A stretch of 64,000 nt of DNA. Origin: Pseudorhodoplanes sp. (GTDB lineage: Bacteria; Pseudomonadota; Alphaproteobacteria; Rhizobiales; Xanthobacteraceae). The notes beneath the pieces were generated by a model, which searched no databases, was not told where the DNA came from, and was given only the letters and a program-made list of their open reading frames with translations. How positions within the stretch are numbered: position 1 is the first letter of the stretch; each line of letters starts with the position of its first letter. Positions 24,896 to 34,681 of the stretch are shown here, one piece after another. Position numbers and translations under genes: made by a program. Location of the stretch: assembly GCA_032027085.1 (NCBI GenBank), contig JAVSMS010000001.1, forward strand, positions 1,132,332-1,196,331, read 5' to 3'.

Positions 24896-26314
24896 TTATC
24901 CCGTCCCGCCGACGGTGATGCGGTCCATGCGCAAGGTCGGCTGGCCGACCCCGACCGGCACGCCCTGCCCGTTCTTCCCGCAGGTGCCGATGCCGTGGTC
25001 GAGTGCAAGGTCGTTGCCGACCATGGTCACGCGGTGCAGGTCGGTCGGGCCGTTGCCGATCAGCATGGCGCCCTTCAGCGGAGCGCCGATCTTGCCATTC
25101 TCGATCCTGTAGGCCTCGGTGCACTGGAACACGTATTTGCCCGAGGTGATGTCCACCTGCCCGCCGCCGAAATTGACTGCGTAGATCCCGTTCTTCACCG
25201 AAGCGAGGATTTCGCCGGGTTCGTGATGGCCCGCGAGCATGTAGGTATTGGTCATGCGCGGCATCGGCACATGGGCATAGGATTCGCGGCGGCCGTTGCC
25301 GGTCGGCCGCATGTTCATCAGGCGCGCATTCTGCCGGTCCTGCATGTAGCCGACCAGAATGCCGTCCTCGATCAGCAATGTCTTGCTGGTGGGTGTGCCC
25401 TCGTCATCGATCGAAAGCGAGCCGCGCCGCGCATTGATCGTGCCATCGTCGACAACGGTGACGCCCTTGGCCGCGACCTGCTGGCCCATCAGGCCGGCAA
25501 AAGCCGACGTCTTCTTGCGGTTGAAATCACCCTCAAGGCCGTGGCCGACCGCCTCATGCAGCATCACACCGGGCCAGCCGGGCCCGAGCACCACATCCAT
25601 TTCGCCGGCGGGCGCCGGCACCGATTCAAGATTCACCAGCGCCTGCCGCACCGCATCGTCAACCGCCTCGCGCCAGGCGCCGCTCTCGATGAAACGCGCA
25701 TAACCCTCACGCCCGCCATAGCCGTGACTGCCGGTTTCCTGCCGGGTGCCGTCGCCGGCGACGATGGACACGTTGATGCGCACCATCGGTCGGACGTCGC
25801 GGTAGATTTCGCCGTCAGAACGGAAAATCTCGACCACCTGCCAGGACGCACCGAGACTGGCGGAGACCTGACGCACGCGCGGATCCTTGGCGCGCGCATA
25901 GGCGTCGATCTCCTGCAGCAATTTCACCTTGGCTTCGAAGCCCGGAGCGTCCAGCGGGTTGTCATCGCCATAGAGGCGCACATTGCTGCGCGGCGGCGCA
26001 TCCGCATAACGGCCACTATAGCCGCCCTTCACCGCGCGCACCGCGTCGGCGGCGCGCAACATCGCCTGTTCCGACAAATCGGAGGCATGCGCATAACCGA
26101 CCGCCTCGTCCTTCACCGCGCGCAGGCCGAAACCCTGGGAGGTGTCGTAGGTCGCCTGCTTCAGTCGGCCATTGTCGAAACCGAGCGCCTCGGACTGGCG
26201 GTATTCCAGGAACAGCTCGCCGTCATCGGCGCCCTCGAGGCCGCGCGCCACGATGCTACGGACGCGCCCGGAATCGAGGCCGGCGCGGTCGATGAGAGAA
26301 ATCGTGGTCGCCAT
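24896..26314 (-). CDS. tldD: TldD metalloprotease subunit
   Basis: 472 residues. The zinc motif HEAVGH (H253, E254, H258) is exact for TldD, which forms a heterodimeric peptidase with TldE that degrades unfolded peptides and processes modified peptides such as microcin B17. The C-terminal PMPRMTNTYM and NFGGGQVDITSGKYVF are family hallmarks. The start at 26314 (MATTISLIDRAG) follows AAGGA; a longer in-frame reading to 26389 lacks a site. TldE is not in the window. The gene sits upstream of the oxidase cluster, an arrangement common in Bradyrhizobium relatives. Confidence 0.95.
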   Translation of the reverse strand: MATTISLIDRAGLDSGRVRSIVARGLEGADDGELFLEYRQSEALGFDNGRLKQATYDTSQGFGLRAVKDEAVGYAHASDLSEQAMLRAADAVRAVKGGYSGRYADAPPRSNVRLYGDDNPLDAPGFEAKVKLLQEIDAYARAKDPRVRQVSASLGASWQVVEIFRSDGEIYRDVRPMVRINVSIVAGDGTRQETGSHGYGGREGYARFIESGAWREAVDDAVRQALVNLESVPAPAGEMDVVLGPGWPGVMLHEAVGHGLEGDFNRKKTSAFAGLMGQQVAAKGVTVVDDGTINARRGSLSIDDEGTPTSKTLLIEDGILVGYMQDRQNARLMNMRPTGNGRRESYAHVPMPRMTNTYMLAGHHEPGEILASVKNGIYAVNFGGGQVDITSGKYVFQCTEAYRIENGKIGAPLKGAMLIGNGPTDLHRVTMVGNDLALDHGIGTCGKNGQGVPVGVGQPTLRMDRITVGGTG

Positions 26315-26414
26315 AAGGAGGTCCTTTCGACAATGCTGTGTCTCATAGATAGACGCCGAAACTGAATTCCAACAGTGCGCCGCCGTCAACCGTTCCCGCG
26401 GAGGCGAGCCACCG

Positions 26415-27059
26415 TCAGATGTGCGGAAGCTTGAGCCAACTCGCCAAGGCGCTCAATACCAGGTTGACCGCCAGCGCAGACAGCAAAAGGCCCATGATCC
26501 GACGCAGCATCTGGGTGCCGCCCTTGCCGATCAGACGCTCGACATGGTCTCCGATCAGAAAAATAACCAACAATCCGAGGAGCGCGGTGGCGAGGGCGAC
26601 GACGGTCTCGACCTGCTCTTCCAGCGCGTAGCGGTTGTTATCCATGAGCAGAACCATGGACAACATTGCGCCGGGCCCGGCGATGATCGGCGTTGCAAGC
26701 GGATAGACAGCCGTCGCCATTACCGTATCGCTCCGTGACGATGCGTCAGGCTTCGGCGCGGCGGCGTGCGCGCCATCGCCCAGAACCATCGAAACGGCGA
26801 AAAGGAACAGCACGATTCCGCCGGCAATCTGGAACGACAAGAGCGAAATGCCCATCGCTGAGAGCAGGATCTGACCGCCCACTCCGAATATGGCGAGAAT
26901 GGCGAAGGCCAGCAGCACGGATATCAATGCCGCCCGCCGCCGCTCGGCGGCGGTGAAACCCGATGTCGCGGCAATGAACAAGGGCAGGTGGCTGACCGGA
27001 TCGAGCACCGCCCACAGCGTCAGCAATTGGGTGACAAACAGCGCCTGATCAGGAAGCAT
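26415..27059 (-). CDS. MarC family inner-membrane protein
   Basis: 214 residues with six hydrophobic segments. Family signatures are LWAVLDPVSHLPLFIA (about 15-30) and VYPLATPIIAGPGAMLSMVLL (about 118-138). The name comes from mar loci, but a role in antibiotic resistance was not confirmed, and family members are considered putative small-molecule (NAAT-type) transporters. The ATG at 27059 follows GAGGA. It is one base set downstream of the IalB-like gene (31 bases), so they may share a transcript. Confidence 0.87.
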   Translation of the reverse strand: MLPDQALFVTQLLTLWAVLDPVSHLPLFIAATSGFTAAERRRAALISVLLAFAILAIFGVGGQILLSAMGISLLSFQIAGGIVLFLFAVSMVLGDGAHAAAPKPDASSRSDTVMATAVYPLATPIIAGPGAMLSMVLLMDNNRYALEEQVETVVALATALLGLLVIFLIGDHVERLIGKGGTQMLRRIMGLLLSALAVNLVLSALASWLKLPHI

Positions 27060-27090
27060 CGGACGTCCTCGCTCTTGCGCCGGTCGGGCC

Positions 27091-27612
27091 TCAAGGGAGC
27101 TTGTCGAAGCCTTCGCCGAAGCCTTTCAGCCCCATCGGAAAACCGATGCCTTCTTCCGGGGTCTGAAAGATGATGAAGGTCGCTGTTTGGCCGCTGCGAA
27201 GTTGCTTCACCAGGTTGTCGTCCATCACGACCTCGGCCACGCAGCCATTGGGCAGGCAGCGGACGAATCCGGCGCGTCCGACGTCGTTATTGTCGATTTT
27301 CAGGCCCAAACCCGAGGGCAGGAGAACACCCAAGGGCGCCACCACCCGCATCAGGCGGCTTTTCTGATCTGCCGTCTTCAGCACAATCACGGTCAGGCCG
27401 ACATTGGCGCGATCCTCGGCCGTAACGCTCTGGATCAGGGCGCATTGCTCACCCTGGGCGCCCGGCGGAGTATCGCAACGGACCTGCCAGTCACCATGCA
27501 CGGAGCGCACGGCGCCCTGAGCCGCGGCGGGCGCTGTCTGGGCGACCCAGACGAGTCCGGCACAGGCCATGCCCAGAATGCGGGTGAGAATTGCGGTCTC
27601 AGACAGGCTCAT
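27091..27612 (-). CDS. Invasion-associated locus B (IalB)-like secreted protein
   Basis: 173 residues with a signal peptide (about 1-32, ending AAA-QG). The mature chain shows the IalB pattern: HGDWQVRCDTPPGAQGEQCAL (two parts, with cysteines about 48 and 58), then VAPLGVLLPSGLGLKIDN and RCLPNGCVAEVVMDD with another cysteine pair. In Bartonella IalB aids red-cell invasion; in free-living alphaproteobacteria the role is unknown and the name should not be read as virulence. The ATG at 27612 follows GAGGTGA; an upstream in-frame GTG at 27618 is less likely. Confidence 0.87.
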   Translation of the reverse strand: MSLSETAILTRILGMACAGLVWVAQTAPAAAQGAVRSVHGDWQVRCDTPPGAQGEQCALIQSVTAEDRANVGLTVIVLKTADQKSRLMRVVAPLGVLLPSGLGLKIDNNDVGRAGFVRCLPNGCVAEVVMDDNLVKQLRSGQTATFIIFQTPEEGIGFPMGLKGFGEGFDKLP

Positions 27613-27881
27613 TGTCACCTCGGCGGGCTTTTTCTGTTTCGGCGCCGCCCCCGCGTTCCGAATCGTGTTCCGGAGCGCGCAGGAAGCGCCTGCCTACAGC
27701 CTCAAGGCGCGGTGTCAAGGACGCACAATTCCCTGCCGGGCCTGCGCAAAACAGCCGAATAGCCACTATTTCGCGGGCTTCTCTCCCGGCTTTTGCGCCG
27801 GTCCGCGCTGTTCGCGGTTGGTCGCATTTTTCCGGAGCGTGAGCGTCATTGCGAGTAGGTCTAAATTATGGTTTGAGAAGT

Positions 27882-27903
27882 CGGGATTTACCCATAAATC
27901 CCG
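27882..27903. repeat. Perfect 9-bp inverted repeat in coxB leader region
   Basis: CGGGATTTA (27882-27890) and TAAATCCCG (27895-27903) flank CCCA. No T tract follows. It could be an operator for the oxidase operon or a hairpin in a long leader. Confidence 0.5.
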
Positions 27904-28013
27904 TCGCGCGCCCGCCAAATCGGCGTTTCCGGTTATCTGCTCCGGCCCTTCACGCCGGATGAGGTTCCGGGACTTCCCAGCGTACAAGCGGGCTGCCGCG
28001 AACCGGCTGAAAG

Positions 28014-28029
28014 CACCTGGACCCAGGTG
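28014..28029. repeat. 16-base palindrome near the coxB start
   Basis: CACCTGG (28014-28020) and CCAGGTG (28023-28029) have a two-base centre, 38 bases before the coxB ATG and just before its ribosome site AAGGAG (28050-28055). It may be a repressor site or fold in the mRNA near the start. Confidence 0.45.
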
Positions 28030-28066
28030 TGCAAGGAGCCGATTTGGCGAAGGAGCGAATACGACA

Positions 28067-28930
28067 ATGCGGGACCAGATGAAGTTGAACGCTTGGGCAG
28101 CGGGCAAGATTGCCCTTTTTGTGTCTACCATCCTGTTTCCGGCTGCGGCTTTGGCCGGCACCGGCCAGCCTTCAGAATGGCAGCTCGGGCTGCAGACCGC
28201 GGTCACGCCGGTGATGGCCGACATCGTCTGGTTCCACGATTTCCTTCTCTACATCATCACCGCCATCACGGCGCTGGTGCTGATTCTGCTGGTCGTAGTC
28301 ATGGTGCGCTTCAATGCCCGCGCCAATCCGACCCCGTCCAAGACCACGCACAACACCCTGATCGAAATGATCTGGACCGTGGTGCCGGTGCTGGTGCTCG
28401 TCGCGATCGCGATCCCGTCCTTCCGTCTTCTGTTCTTCCAGCTCAACATCCCGCAGACCGATCTGACCATCAAGGCGACCGGCAAGCAGTGGTTCTGGAG
28501 CTACACCTATCCCGACAATGGCGGCTTCGAATTCGACTCGCTGATGCTGCAGGACAAGGACCGCAAGGCCGGACAGCCGCGCCTTCTCGCCGTCGACAAC
28601 GAAATCGTCGTGCCGGTGAACAAGACGGTGCGCATGCAGGTCACCGCCGCCGATGTGATCCACGCCTTCGCCGTGCCATCCTTCGGCGTCAAGATTGACG
28701 CGGTTCCCGGACGTCTGAACGAGACCTGGTTCAAGGCCACCAAGGAAGGCGTCTATTACGGACAATGCTCCGAGCTCTGCGGCAAGGACCACGCCTTCAT
28801 GCCGATCACGGTGCGCGTCGTCAGCGAGAAGGACTTCGCCTCCTGGATCGATGAGGCCAAGAAGAAATTCGCGCGCGGCGCAGATTCGCCGGTCAATGTC
28901 GCTGCCAATGACGGCGCGGCCGCGCGGTGA
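28067..28930 (+). CDS. coxB: Cytochrome c oxidase subunit II
   Basis: The electron-entry subunit of aa3 oxidase. 287 residues: signal peptide (about 1-31), two membrane helices (about 53-82 and 98-120) and a periplasmic cupredoxin domain. The CuA ligands are all visible: H199, C234, E236, C238, H242 and M245 in CSELCGKDHAFM, with the aromatic electron-entry patch QWFWSYTYPD at 141-150. The ATG at 28067 follows AAGGAG. It opens the operon coxB-coxA-ctaB-coxF-ctaG-coxC. Confidence 0.97.
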   Translation: MRDQMKLNAWAAGKIALFVSTILFPAAALAGTGQPSEWQLGLQTAVTPVMADIVWFHDFLLYIITAITALVLILLVVVMVRFNARANPTPSKTTHNTLIEMIWTVVPVLVLVAIAIPSFRLLFFQLNIPQTDLTIKATGKQWFWSYTYPDNGGFEFDSLMLQDKDRKAGQPRLLAVDNEIVVPVNKTVRMQVTAADVIHAFAVPSFGVKIDAVPGRLNETWFKATKEGVYYGQCSELCGKDHAFMPITVRVVSEKDFASWIDEAKKKFARGADSPVNVAANDGAAAR

Positions 28931-28959
28931 GCACCGAGCACAAAGAACGTCAAGAATAA

Positions 28960-30609
<1,650 letters not shown>

Positions 30610-30634
30610 CAAGATCAAGTAAATCGGGACCGAC

Positions 30635-31606
30635 ATGACCCAGGCTTCGCCCCTCACCGCTTCGCACAACATGCAGCCCCCGGCTGCAGGCGGCGACGCG
30701 CGCTATGAGCCGAGTCTGGCGACCGGCGGCGATTACGTCTTGCTGCTGAAGCCGCGGGTTATGTCGCTCGTGATCTTCACCGCTCTGGTCGGGCTCATGA
30801 TCGCGCCCGGCCACATCCATCCCGTGCTCGGCTTCACCGCGGTGCTTTGCATCGCGGTGGGCGCCGGCGCCGCCGGCGCTCTGAACATGTGGTACGAGGC
30901 CGATATCGACGCCGTGATGAAACGCACGGCCCAGCGTCCGCTGCCGGCCGGTCGCGTCGGCCGCGAAGAGGCGCTTGCCTTCGGGCTCATCCTTGCGGTC
31001 TTCTCGGTCGTGACCATGGGGCTGATGGTCAATGTGCTGGCCGCGGGCCTTCTCGCCTTCACCATTTTCTTCTACGCCGTGGTCTACACGATGTGGCTGA
31101 AGCGCTTCACGCCGCAGAACATCGTCATCGGCGGCGCCGCCGGCGCATTCCCGCCCATGATCGGCTGGGCCGCTGCGACTGGAACCATTGGCCTCGAATC
31201 GATCCTTCTGTTCCTGATCATCTTCTTCTGGACCCCGCCTCATTTCTGGGCGCTGTCGCTGTTTCGCTCCGACGATTATGCGCGCGCAGGAATTCCCATG
31301 CTGCCGGTCGTGGCCGGCGCGGACGAGACCAAGCGCCAGATCCTGATCTATTCGGCGATCCTGTTCCTTGTCGGCGTGTCGCCCTGGCTGTCCGGCTTTG
31401 CCGGCGCGCTTTATGCCATCGTCTCTGCCGTGACCGGCGGCGTGATGATGGTGCTGTCCATCCGCCTCTATCGCTCCGAAGGCGCGCAGGCCGACCGCAT
31501 CGCCAAGCAGCTCTTCGGCTTCTCCATTCTGTATCTCTTTGCGCTGTTTGCCGTGCTGCTGGTCGAGCAAGTTTTCGGCCTGACCTTCGGCCGGCTGCCG
31601 TGGTGA
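30635..31606 (+). CDS. ctaB: Heme o synthase (protoheme IX farnesyltransferase)
   Basis: An integral membrane prenyltransferase of the UbiA family, 323 residues, that adds a farnesyl group to heme b, making heme o for conversion to heme a. The first Asp-rich motif is in [15 protein letters not shown] (about 87-101), with RPLPAGRV after it; the second loop has [15 protein letters not shown] (about 208-222). About nine membrane segments are visible. It lies 26 bases after coxA and its TGA stop overlaps a GTG that could start coxF. The heme a synthase CtaA is not in the window. Confidence 0.97.
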   Translation: MTQASPLTASHNMQPPAAGGDARYEPSLATGGDYVLLLKPRVMSLVIFTALVGLMIAPGHIHPVLGFTAVLCIAVGAGAAGALNMWYEADIDAVMKRTAQRPLPAGRVGREEALAFGLILAVFSVVTMGLMVNVLAAGLLAFTIFFYAVVYTMWLKRFTPQNIVIGGAAGAFPPMIGWAAATGTIGLESILLFLIIFFWTPPHFWALSLFRSDDYARAGIPMLPVVAGADETKRQILIYSAILFLVGVSPWLSGFAGALYAIVSAVTGGVMMVLSIRLYRSEGAQADRIAKQLFGFSILYLFALFAVLLVEQVFGLTFGRLPW

Positions 31607-31611
31607 GCATC

Positions 31612-31773
31612 GTGGCTGACAAGAACGAGAAAGGCGTGGTGCTGACCGAAGCGCAGAAGCGCGCGCGGCGCAGCCGTTCGATCGCCATCGCGGTCACGCT
31701 CGGCGCATTGGTCATCCTGTTTTACGTCATCACGCTGGTGAAGGGTCCCGGCGTATTGCAGCGGCCGATGTAA
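31612..31773 (+). CDS. coxF: CoxF-type small oxidase-associated membrane protein
   Basis: 53 residues with one membrane helix (about 23-44: [23 protein letters not shown] in part) after a basic, charged N-terminus [19 protein letters not shown]. The shape, position between ctaB and ctaG and VVLT-x-x-QKxxRR pattern fit the CoxF proteins of rhizobia. It is thought to help assemble or accompany aa3 oxidase; its detailed role is unknown. I use the GTG at 31612, preceded by GGTGAG. A GTG at 31603 overlapping the ctaB stop would add three residues. ctaG starts five bases later. Confidence 0.8.
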   Translation: MADKNEKGVVLTEAQKRARRSRSIAIAVTLGALVILFYVITLVKGPGVLQRPM

Positions 31774-31777
31774 GCGC

Positions 31778-32380
31778 ATGAGCGAGAAGAAGACCGCCAC
31801 CGCCCGTTCCCCCCGCCGCGACATGCTGGTCGCCGGCGCCTGCGGCGTCTTCGTCGCCGGCATGGTCGGGCTGTCCTATGCCTCGGTGCCGCTCTATGAC
31901 TGGTTCTGCCGCGTGACCGGCTTCAACGGCACGACGCAGGTTGCAACCTCAGCCCCCGCGCAGATTCTCGATCGCATCGTCACCGTGCGGTTCGATTCCA
32001 ATGTCGGAGCCGGCCTGCCCTGGAAATTCGCGCCGGAGCAGACATCGATCGACGTGCGGATCGGCGAGGTGGTGACCGTGAACTACATGGTCGTCAATCA
32101 GTCGGCGCGCGAGACCACCGGCATCGCCTCCTACAACGTCGCCCCTCTGAACTGGGGCGCCTATTTCCAGAAGATCAACTGCTTCTGCTTCACCGAACAG
32201 ACACTGAAGCCCGGCGAAAAGCGCGAAATGGCCGTCGTGTTCTATGTCGATCCGGCGCTTGTAAACGACACTGACGCGCGCGGGCGCAACACCATCACCC
32301 TGTCCTACACCTTCTATCCGCAGCGCGAGCCGCAACGGCCCGTGGCGGAAAGCAAGACCGGGGCGAAGGGCCGAATTTAG
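31778..32380 (+). CDS. ctaG: Cytochrome c oxidase assembly protein CtaG (Cox11)
   Basis: The copper chaperone that delivers CuB to subunit I. 200 residues: one membrane anchor (about 15-36), then a periplasmic immunoglobulin-like domain. The copper motif NCFCF (about 133-137) and the nearby cysteine [12 protein letters not shown] (C44 region, after the anchor) are present, as is VPLYDWFCR. The start ATG at 31778 lies five bases after coxF. In the operon it sits between coxF and coxC, the usual alphaproteobacterial order. Confidence 0.96.
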   Translation: MSEKKTATARSPRRDMLVAGACGVFVAGMVGLSYASVPLYDWFCRVTGFNGTTQVATSAPAQILDRIVTVRFDSNVGAGLPWKFAPEQTSIDVRIGEVVTVNYMVVNQSARETTGIASYNVAPLNWGAYFQKINCFCFTEQTLKPGEKREMAVVFYVDPALVNDTDARGRNTITLSYTFYPQREPQRPVAESKTGAKGRI

Positions 32381-32441
32381 GGATCCACGAATACGGAGGG
32401 CGGTGACCGCTTTCCGAAGACTTTGAATGGAGACGATGAAA

Positions 32442-33299
32442 ATGGCGGGCGCACATACCAAGCAGCATGACTACCACCTTGTCGATCCGAGCCCGTGGCC
32501 GGTGATCGGCTCGGTATCGGCTTTCGTTCTCGCCATCGGTGCGATCGCCTGGATGCACAACATGTTCACCGGCGCGCCGCTGGTTTTCGCCGCGGGTGCG
32601 CTTGGGGTTCTCTACACGATGTTCGGCTGGTGGCGCGATGTCATCCTGGAAGCCGAGCATGGCGGCTATCACACGCGCGTCGTGCAGTTGCATCACCGCT
32701 ACGGCATGCTGCTGTTCATCGCTTCGGAAGTGATGTTCTTCGTCGCCTGGTTCTGGGCCTACTTCAACGTGGCGCTCTTCCCCGATGCGGCCAAGGACGT
32801 TGCCCGCACCGCTTTCATCGGTGGCGTATGGCCGCCCAAGGGCATTGAGACCTTCGATCCCTGGCACCTGCCATTGCTCAACACGCTGATCCTGCTCACC
32901 TCGGGCACCACCGTGACCTGGGCGCACCACGCGTTGCTGGAAGGCGACCGCGACGGACTGAAGAAGGGCCTGTGGTTGACCGTCCTGCTCGGCCTCACCT
33001 TCACCGCGGTACAGGCCTACGAATACAGCCACGCCGCTTTTGACTTCAAAGGCAACATCTACGGCGCCACGTTCTTCATGGCGACCGGCTTCCACGGCGC
33101 GCATGTGATCATCGGCTCGATCTTCCTGATCGTCTGCCTGGCGCGTGCCTATGCCGGCCATTTCACGCCGAAGCAGCATCTCGGCTTCGAATTCGCGGCC
33201 TGGTACTGGCATTTCGTCGACGTAGTCTGGATCTTCCTGTTCGCCTGCATCTACGTGTGGGGCTATGGCGGCCCGGTGGTGGGCGGCGGATCGCACTGA
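32442..33299 (+). CDS. coxC: Cytochrome c oxidase subunit III
   Basis: 285 residues with seven membrane helices. It stabilises subunit I, slowing turnover-linked inactivation and supporting proton uptake. Family landmarks: [16 protein letters not shown] near the start, [24 protein letters not shown] (given in parts: [16 protein letters not shown] then VAWFWAYF, about 86-110), [10 protein letters not shown] and [10 protein letters not shown] and the closing [16 protein letters not shown] start at the ATG at 32442, nine bases after GGAG; ATGs at 32427 and 32436 are in frame. An intrinsic terminator follows at 33321. Confidence 0.97.
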   Translation: MAGAHTKQHDYHLVDPSPWPVIGSVSAFVLAIGAIAWMHNMFTGAPLVFAAGALGVLYTMFGWWRDVILEAEHGGYHTRVVQLHHRYGMLLFIASEVMFFVAWFWAYFNVALFPDAAKDVARTAFIGGVWPPKGIETFDPWHLPLLNTLILLTSGTTVTWAHHALLEGDRDGLKKGLWLTVLLGLTFTAVQAYEYSHAAFDFKGNIYGATFFMATGFHGAHVIIGSIFLIVCLARAYAGHFTPKQHLGFEFAAWYWHFVDVVWIFLFACIYVWGYGGPVVGGGSH

Positions 33300-33320
33300 C
33301 GCTGCCGACCGGAATTGCAG

Positions 33321-33351
33321 AAGGGGCGGCTCCGGCCGCCCTTTCTTGTTT
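33321..33351 (+). terminator. Intrinsic terminator after coxC
   Basis: GGGCGGC (33324-33330), loop TCCG, GCCGCCC (33335-33341), then TTTCTTGTTT. The foot extends by A-U pairs. It ends the coxBA-ctaB-coxF-ctaG-coxC transcript 22 bases after the stop and separates it from the DUF983-SURF1 pair. Confidence 0.85.
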
Positions 33352-33412
33352 CCAACGCGCTTCTATTGTCGCCCCGGCAAAACAGGCATAGCTGGGGGCC
33401 AAGGATCGCTGA

Positions 33413-33793
33413 ATGACCGAACAATCTCCTTCACCCATCGTCGCCGGCCTCACCTGCCGCTGCCCGCGCTGCGGCAGGGGCAAAGTGTTTCAGGGATTCC
33501 TGAGTTTGCGGCCGCGCTGCGACCAATGCGGACTGGATTTTTCCGCCATGGATTCCGGCGACGGACCCGCGGTCTTCATCATCCTGCTGGCTGGCTTCAT
33601 CGTGGTCTTCGCCGCGCTGATCACCGAAGTCGTCTTCCAGCCTCCATTCTGGCTGCATGCCATCCTGTGGCTGCCGTTGGTCCTTGCCGTCACGGTGCTG
33701 CCCTTGCGGCCGATGAAAAGCCTGATGGTGGCGCTGCAATATCACCACAAGGCCGCAGAAGGACGGCTCGAGACCCGGGATCCGAAACAATGA
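33413..33793 (+). CDS. DUF983 membrane protein with zinc ribbon
   Basis: 126 residues. The N-terminus has two CxxC knuckles, CPRCGRGK (about 17-24) and CDQCGLDF (about 36-43), a zinc-ribbon-like site. Two membrane helices follow (about 52-98). DUF983 proteins are common beside aa3 oxidase genes in alphaproteobacteria, next to SURF1, but their task is not known; a role in oxidase assembly is inferred from position. Its stop overlaps the SURF1 start by ATGA. It begins 114 bases after the coxC stop, past a terminator, so it likely has its own promoter. Confidence 0.85.
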   Translation: MTEQSPSPIVAGLTCRCPRCGRGKVFQGFLSLRPRCDQCGLDFSAMDSGDGPAVFIILLAGFIVVFAALITEVVFQPPFWLHAILWLPLVLAVTVLPLRPMKSLMVALQYHHKAAEGRLETRDPKQ

Positions 33794-34545
33794 CGGTGCA
33801 GACGCGCCGTTTGCGCTCGGTCGTCATTGCGTCGACCGCGACGACGATCGGGCTTTTCATCCTGATCTCGCTCGGCCTGTGGCAGCTCGACCGCCTGGCC
33901 TGGAAGGAAGCGCTGATTGCAGCCTTGCACGAGCGACTCGCTGCAGCGCCGGTCGACCTGCCGCCGCCGTCCGAATGGTCAAGGCTTACGCCGGACCATT
34001 CCGAATTCCGCCGGGTGATACTGCGCGTGGAATTTTCCGACCTGCAACGCGCCGCCGTTTATGCCGGGGCGCCCGCCTTGCGCGCCGACATCAAGTCGCC
34101 CGGCTATTTCATCTTCGCGCCTGCGCGCCTTCCCGGCGGTGAAACTGTCGTCGTCAATACCGGATGGGTTCCGACCGAACGGCAGTACCAATGGAACAGC
34201 GGCAGCCGCGAGATCGTTGGCTATCTGCGCTGGCCGGAGCAGCCGGGTCTGTTTGTCTCCGACCACGATGCGGCGGGCGACATCTGGTTTGTACGCGATC
34301 AGCGCGCGATGGCGAAAATGCGCGGCTGGGGTGAGGTCGCGCCCTTCTATATCGACATGGAAAGCCCCGTCCCGGCCACCGGGCTGCCCCGGCCCGGTCC
34401 TCTGACCGTGAATCTGCGCAACAACCACCTCGGCTATGCCTGGACGTGGTTCGGCTTGGCCGGCACCCTGGCGGGGGTCTTCGCCTTCTGGTTGTATTAC
34501 GGGCGGCGCAAAACCGTAAACGCAGAGGCCAAGCCTTCCTTGTGA
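33790..34545 (+). CDS. SURF1 family oxidase assembly protein
   Basis: 251 residues with the SURF1 layout: an N-terminal membrane helix (about 13-33), a periplasmic region and a C-terminal helix (about 219-238, WFGLAGTLAGVFAFWLYYGR). Motifs include LGLWQLDRLAWKEALI (about 29-44) and VNTGWVP (about 121-127), and NNHLGYAWTWFGLA near the end. SURF1 binds heme a and helps insert it in subunit I. Overlap with DUF983 by ATGA suggests coupled translation. No symbol is given because naming varies (shy1, surf1). Confidence 0.9.
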   Translation: MTVQTRRLRSVVIASTATTIGLFILISLGLWQLDRLAWKEALIAALHERLAAAPVDLPPPSEWSRLTPDHSEFRRVILRVEFSDLQRAAVYAGAPALRADIKSPGYFIFAPARLPGGETVVVNTGWVPTERQYQWNSGSREIVGYLRWPEQPGLFVSDHDAAGDIWFVRDQRAMAKMRGWGEVAPFYIDMESPVPATGLPRPGPLTVNLRNNHLGYAWTWFGLAGTLAGVFAFWLYYGRRKTVNAEAKPSL

Positions 34546-34579
34546 AAGGGGGGCGCAGCCATTACTCTCCTCCTACGGC

Positions 34580-34612
34580 ATTCCCCTGCTGTTGAAGAAG
34601 GGGAATTCTTAG
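34580..34612 (+). terminator. Possible terminator after SURF1
   Basis: ATTCCCC (34580-34586) pairs with GGGGAAT (34600-34606) across 13 bases and is followed by TCTTAG. The stem is short and the T tract poor, but it sits 35 bases past the SURF1 stop and before the thrC promoter region. Confidence 0.35.
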
Positions 34613-34681
34613 ACAATTCAATTAGTTGATCTACCGCCTGCAGCCGTCTTCGCGGTTGCCAGGCGGAGCAAGGGATCACCA

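Larger units (their letters stand above)
27613..28066. other. 454-base gap ahead of the oxidase operon
   Basis: No convincing open frame. It is the divergent control region between the IalB-like gene and coxB. It holds two perfect inverted repeats (27882-27903 and 28014-28029) and an AT-rich stretch at about 27864-27896. No FNR-type box or CtrA-type box was found by eye. A long coxB leader or a small RNA is possible. Confidence 0.5.

Noticed and set aside
27091-27612. Virulence factor from the name invasion-associated locus B
   Set aside because: IalB-like proteins are widespread in free-living alphaproteobacteria; no other virulence feature is in the window.
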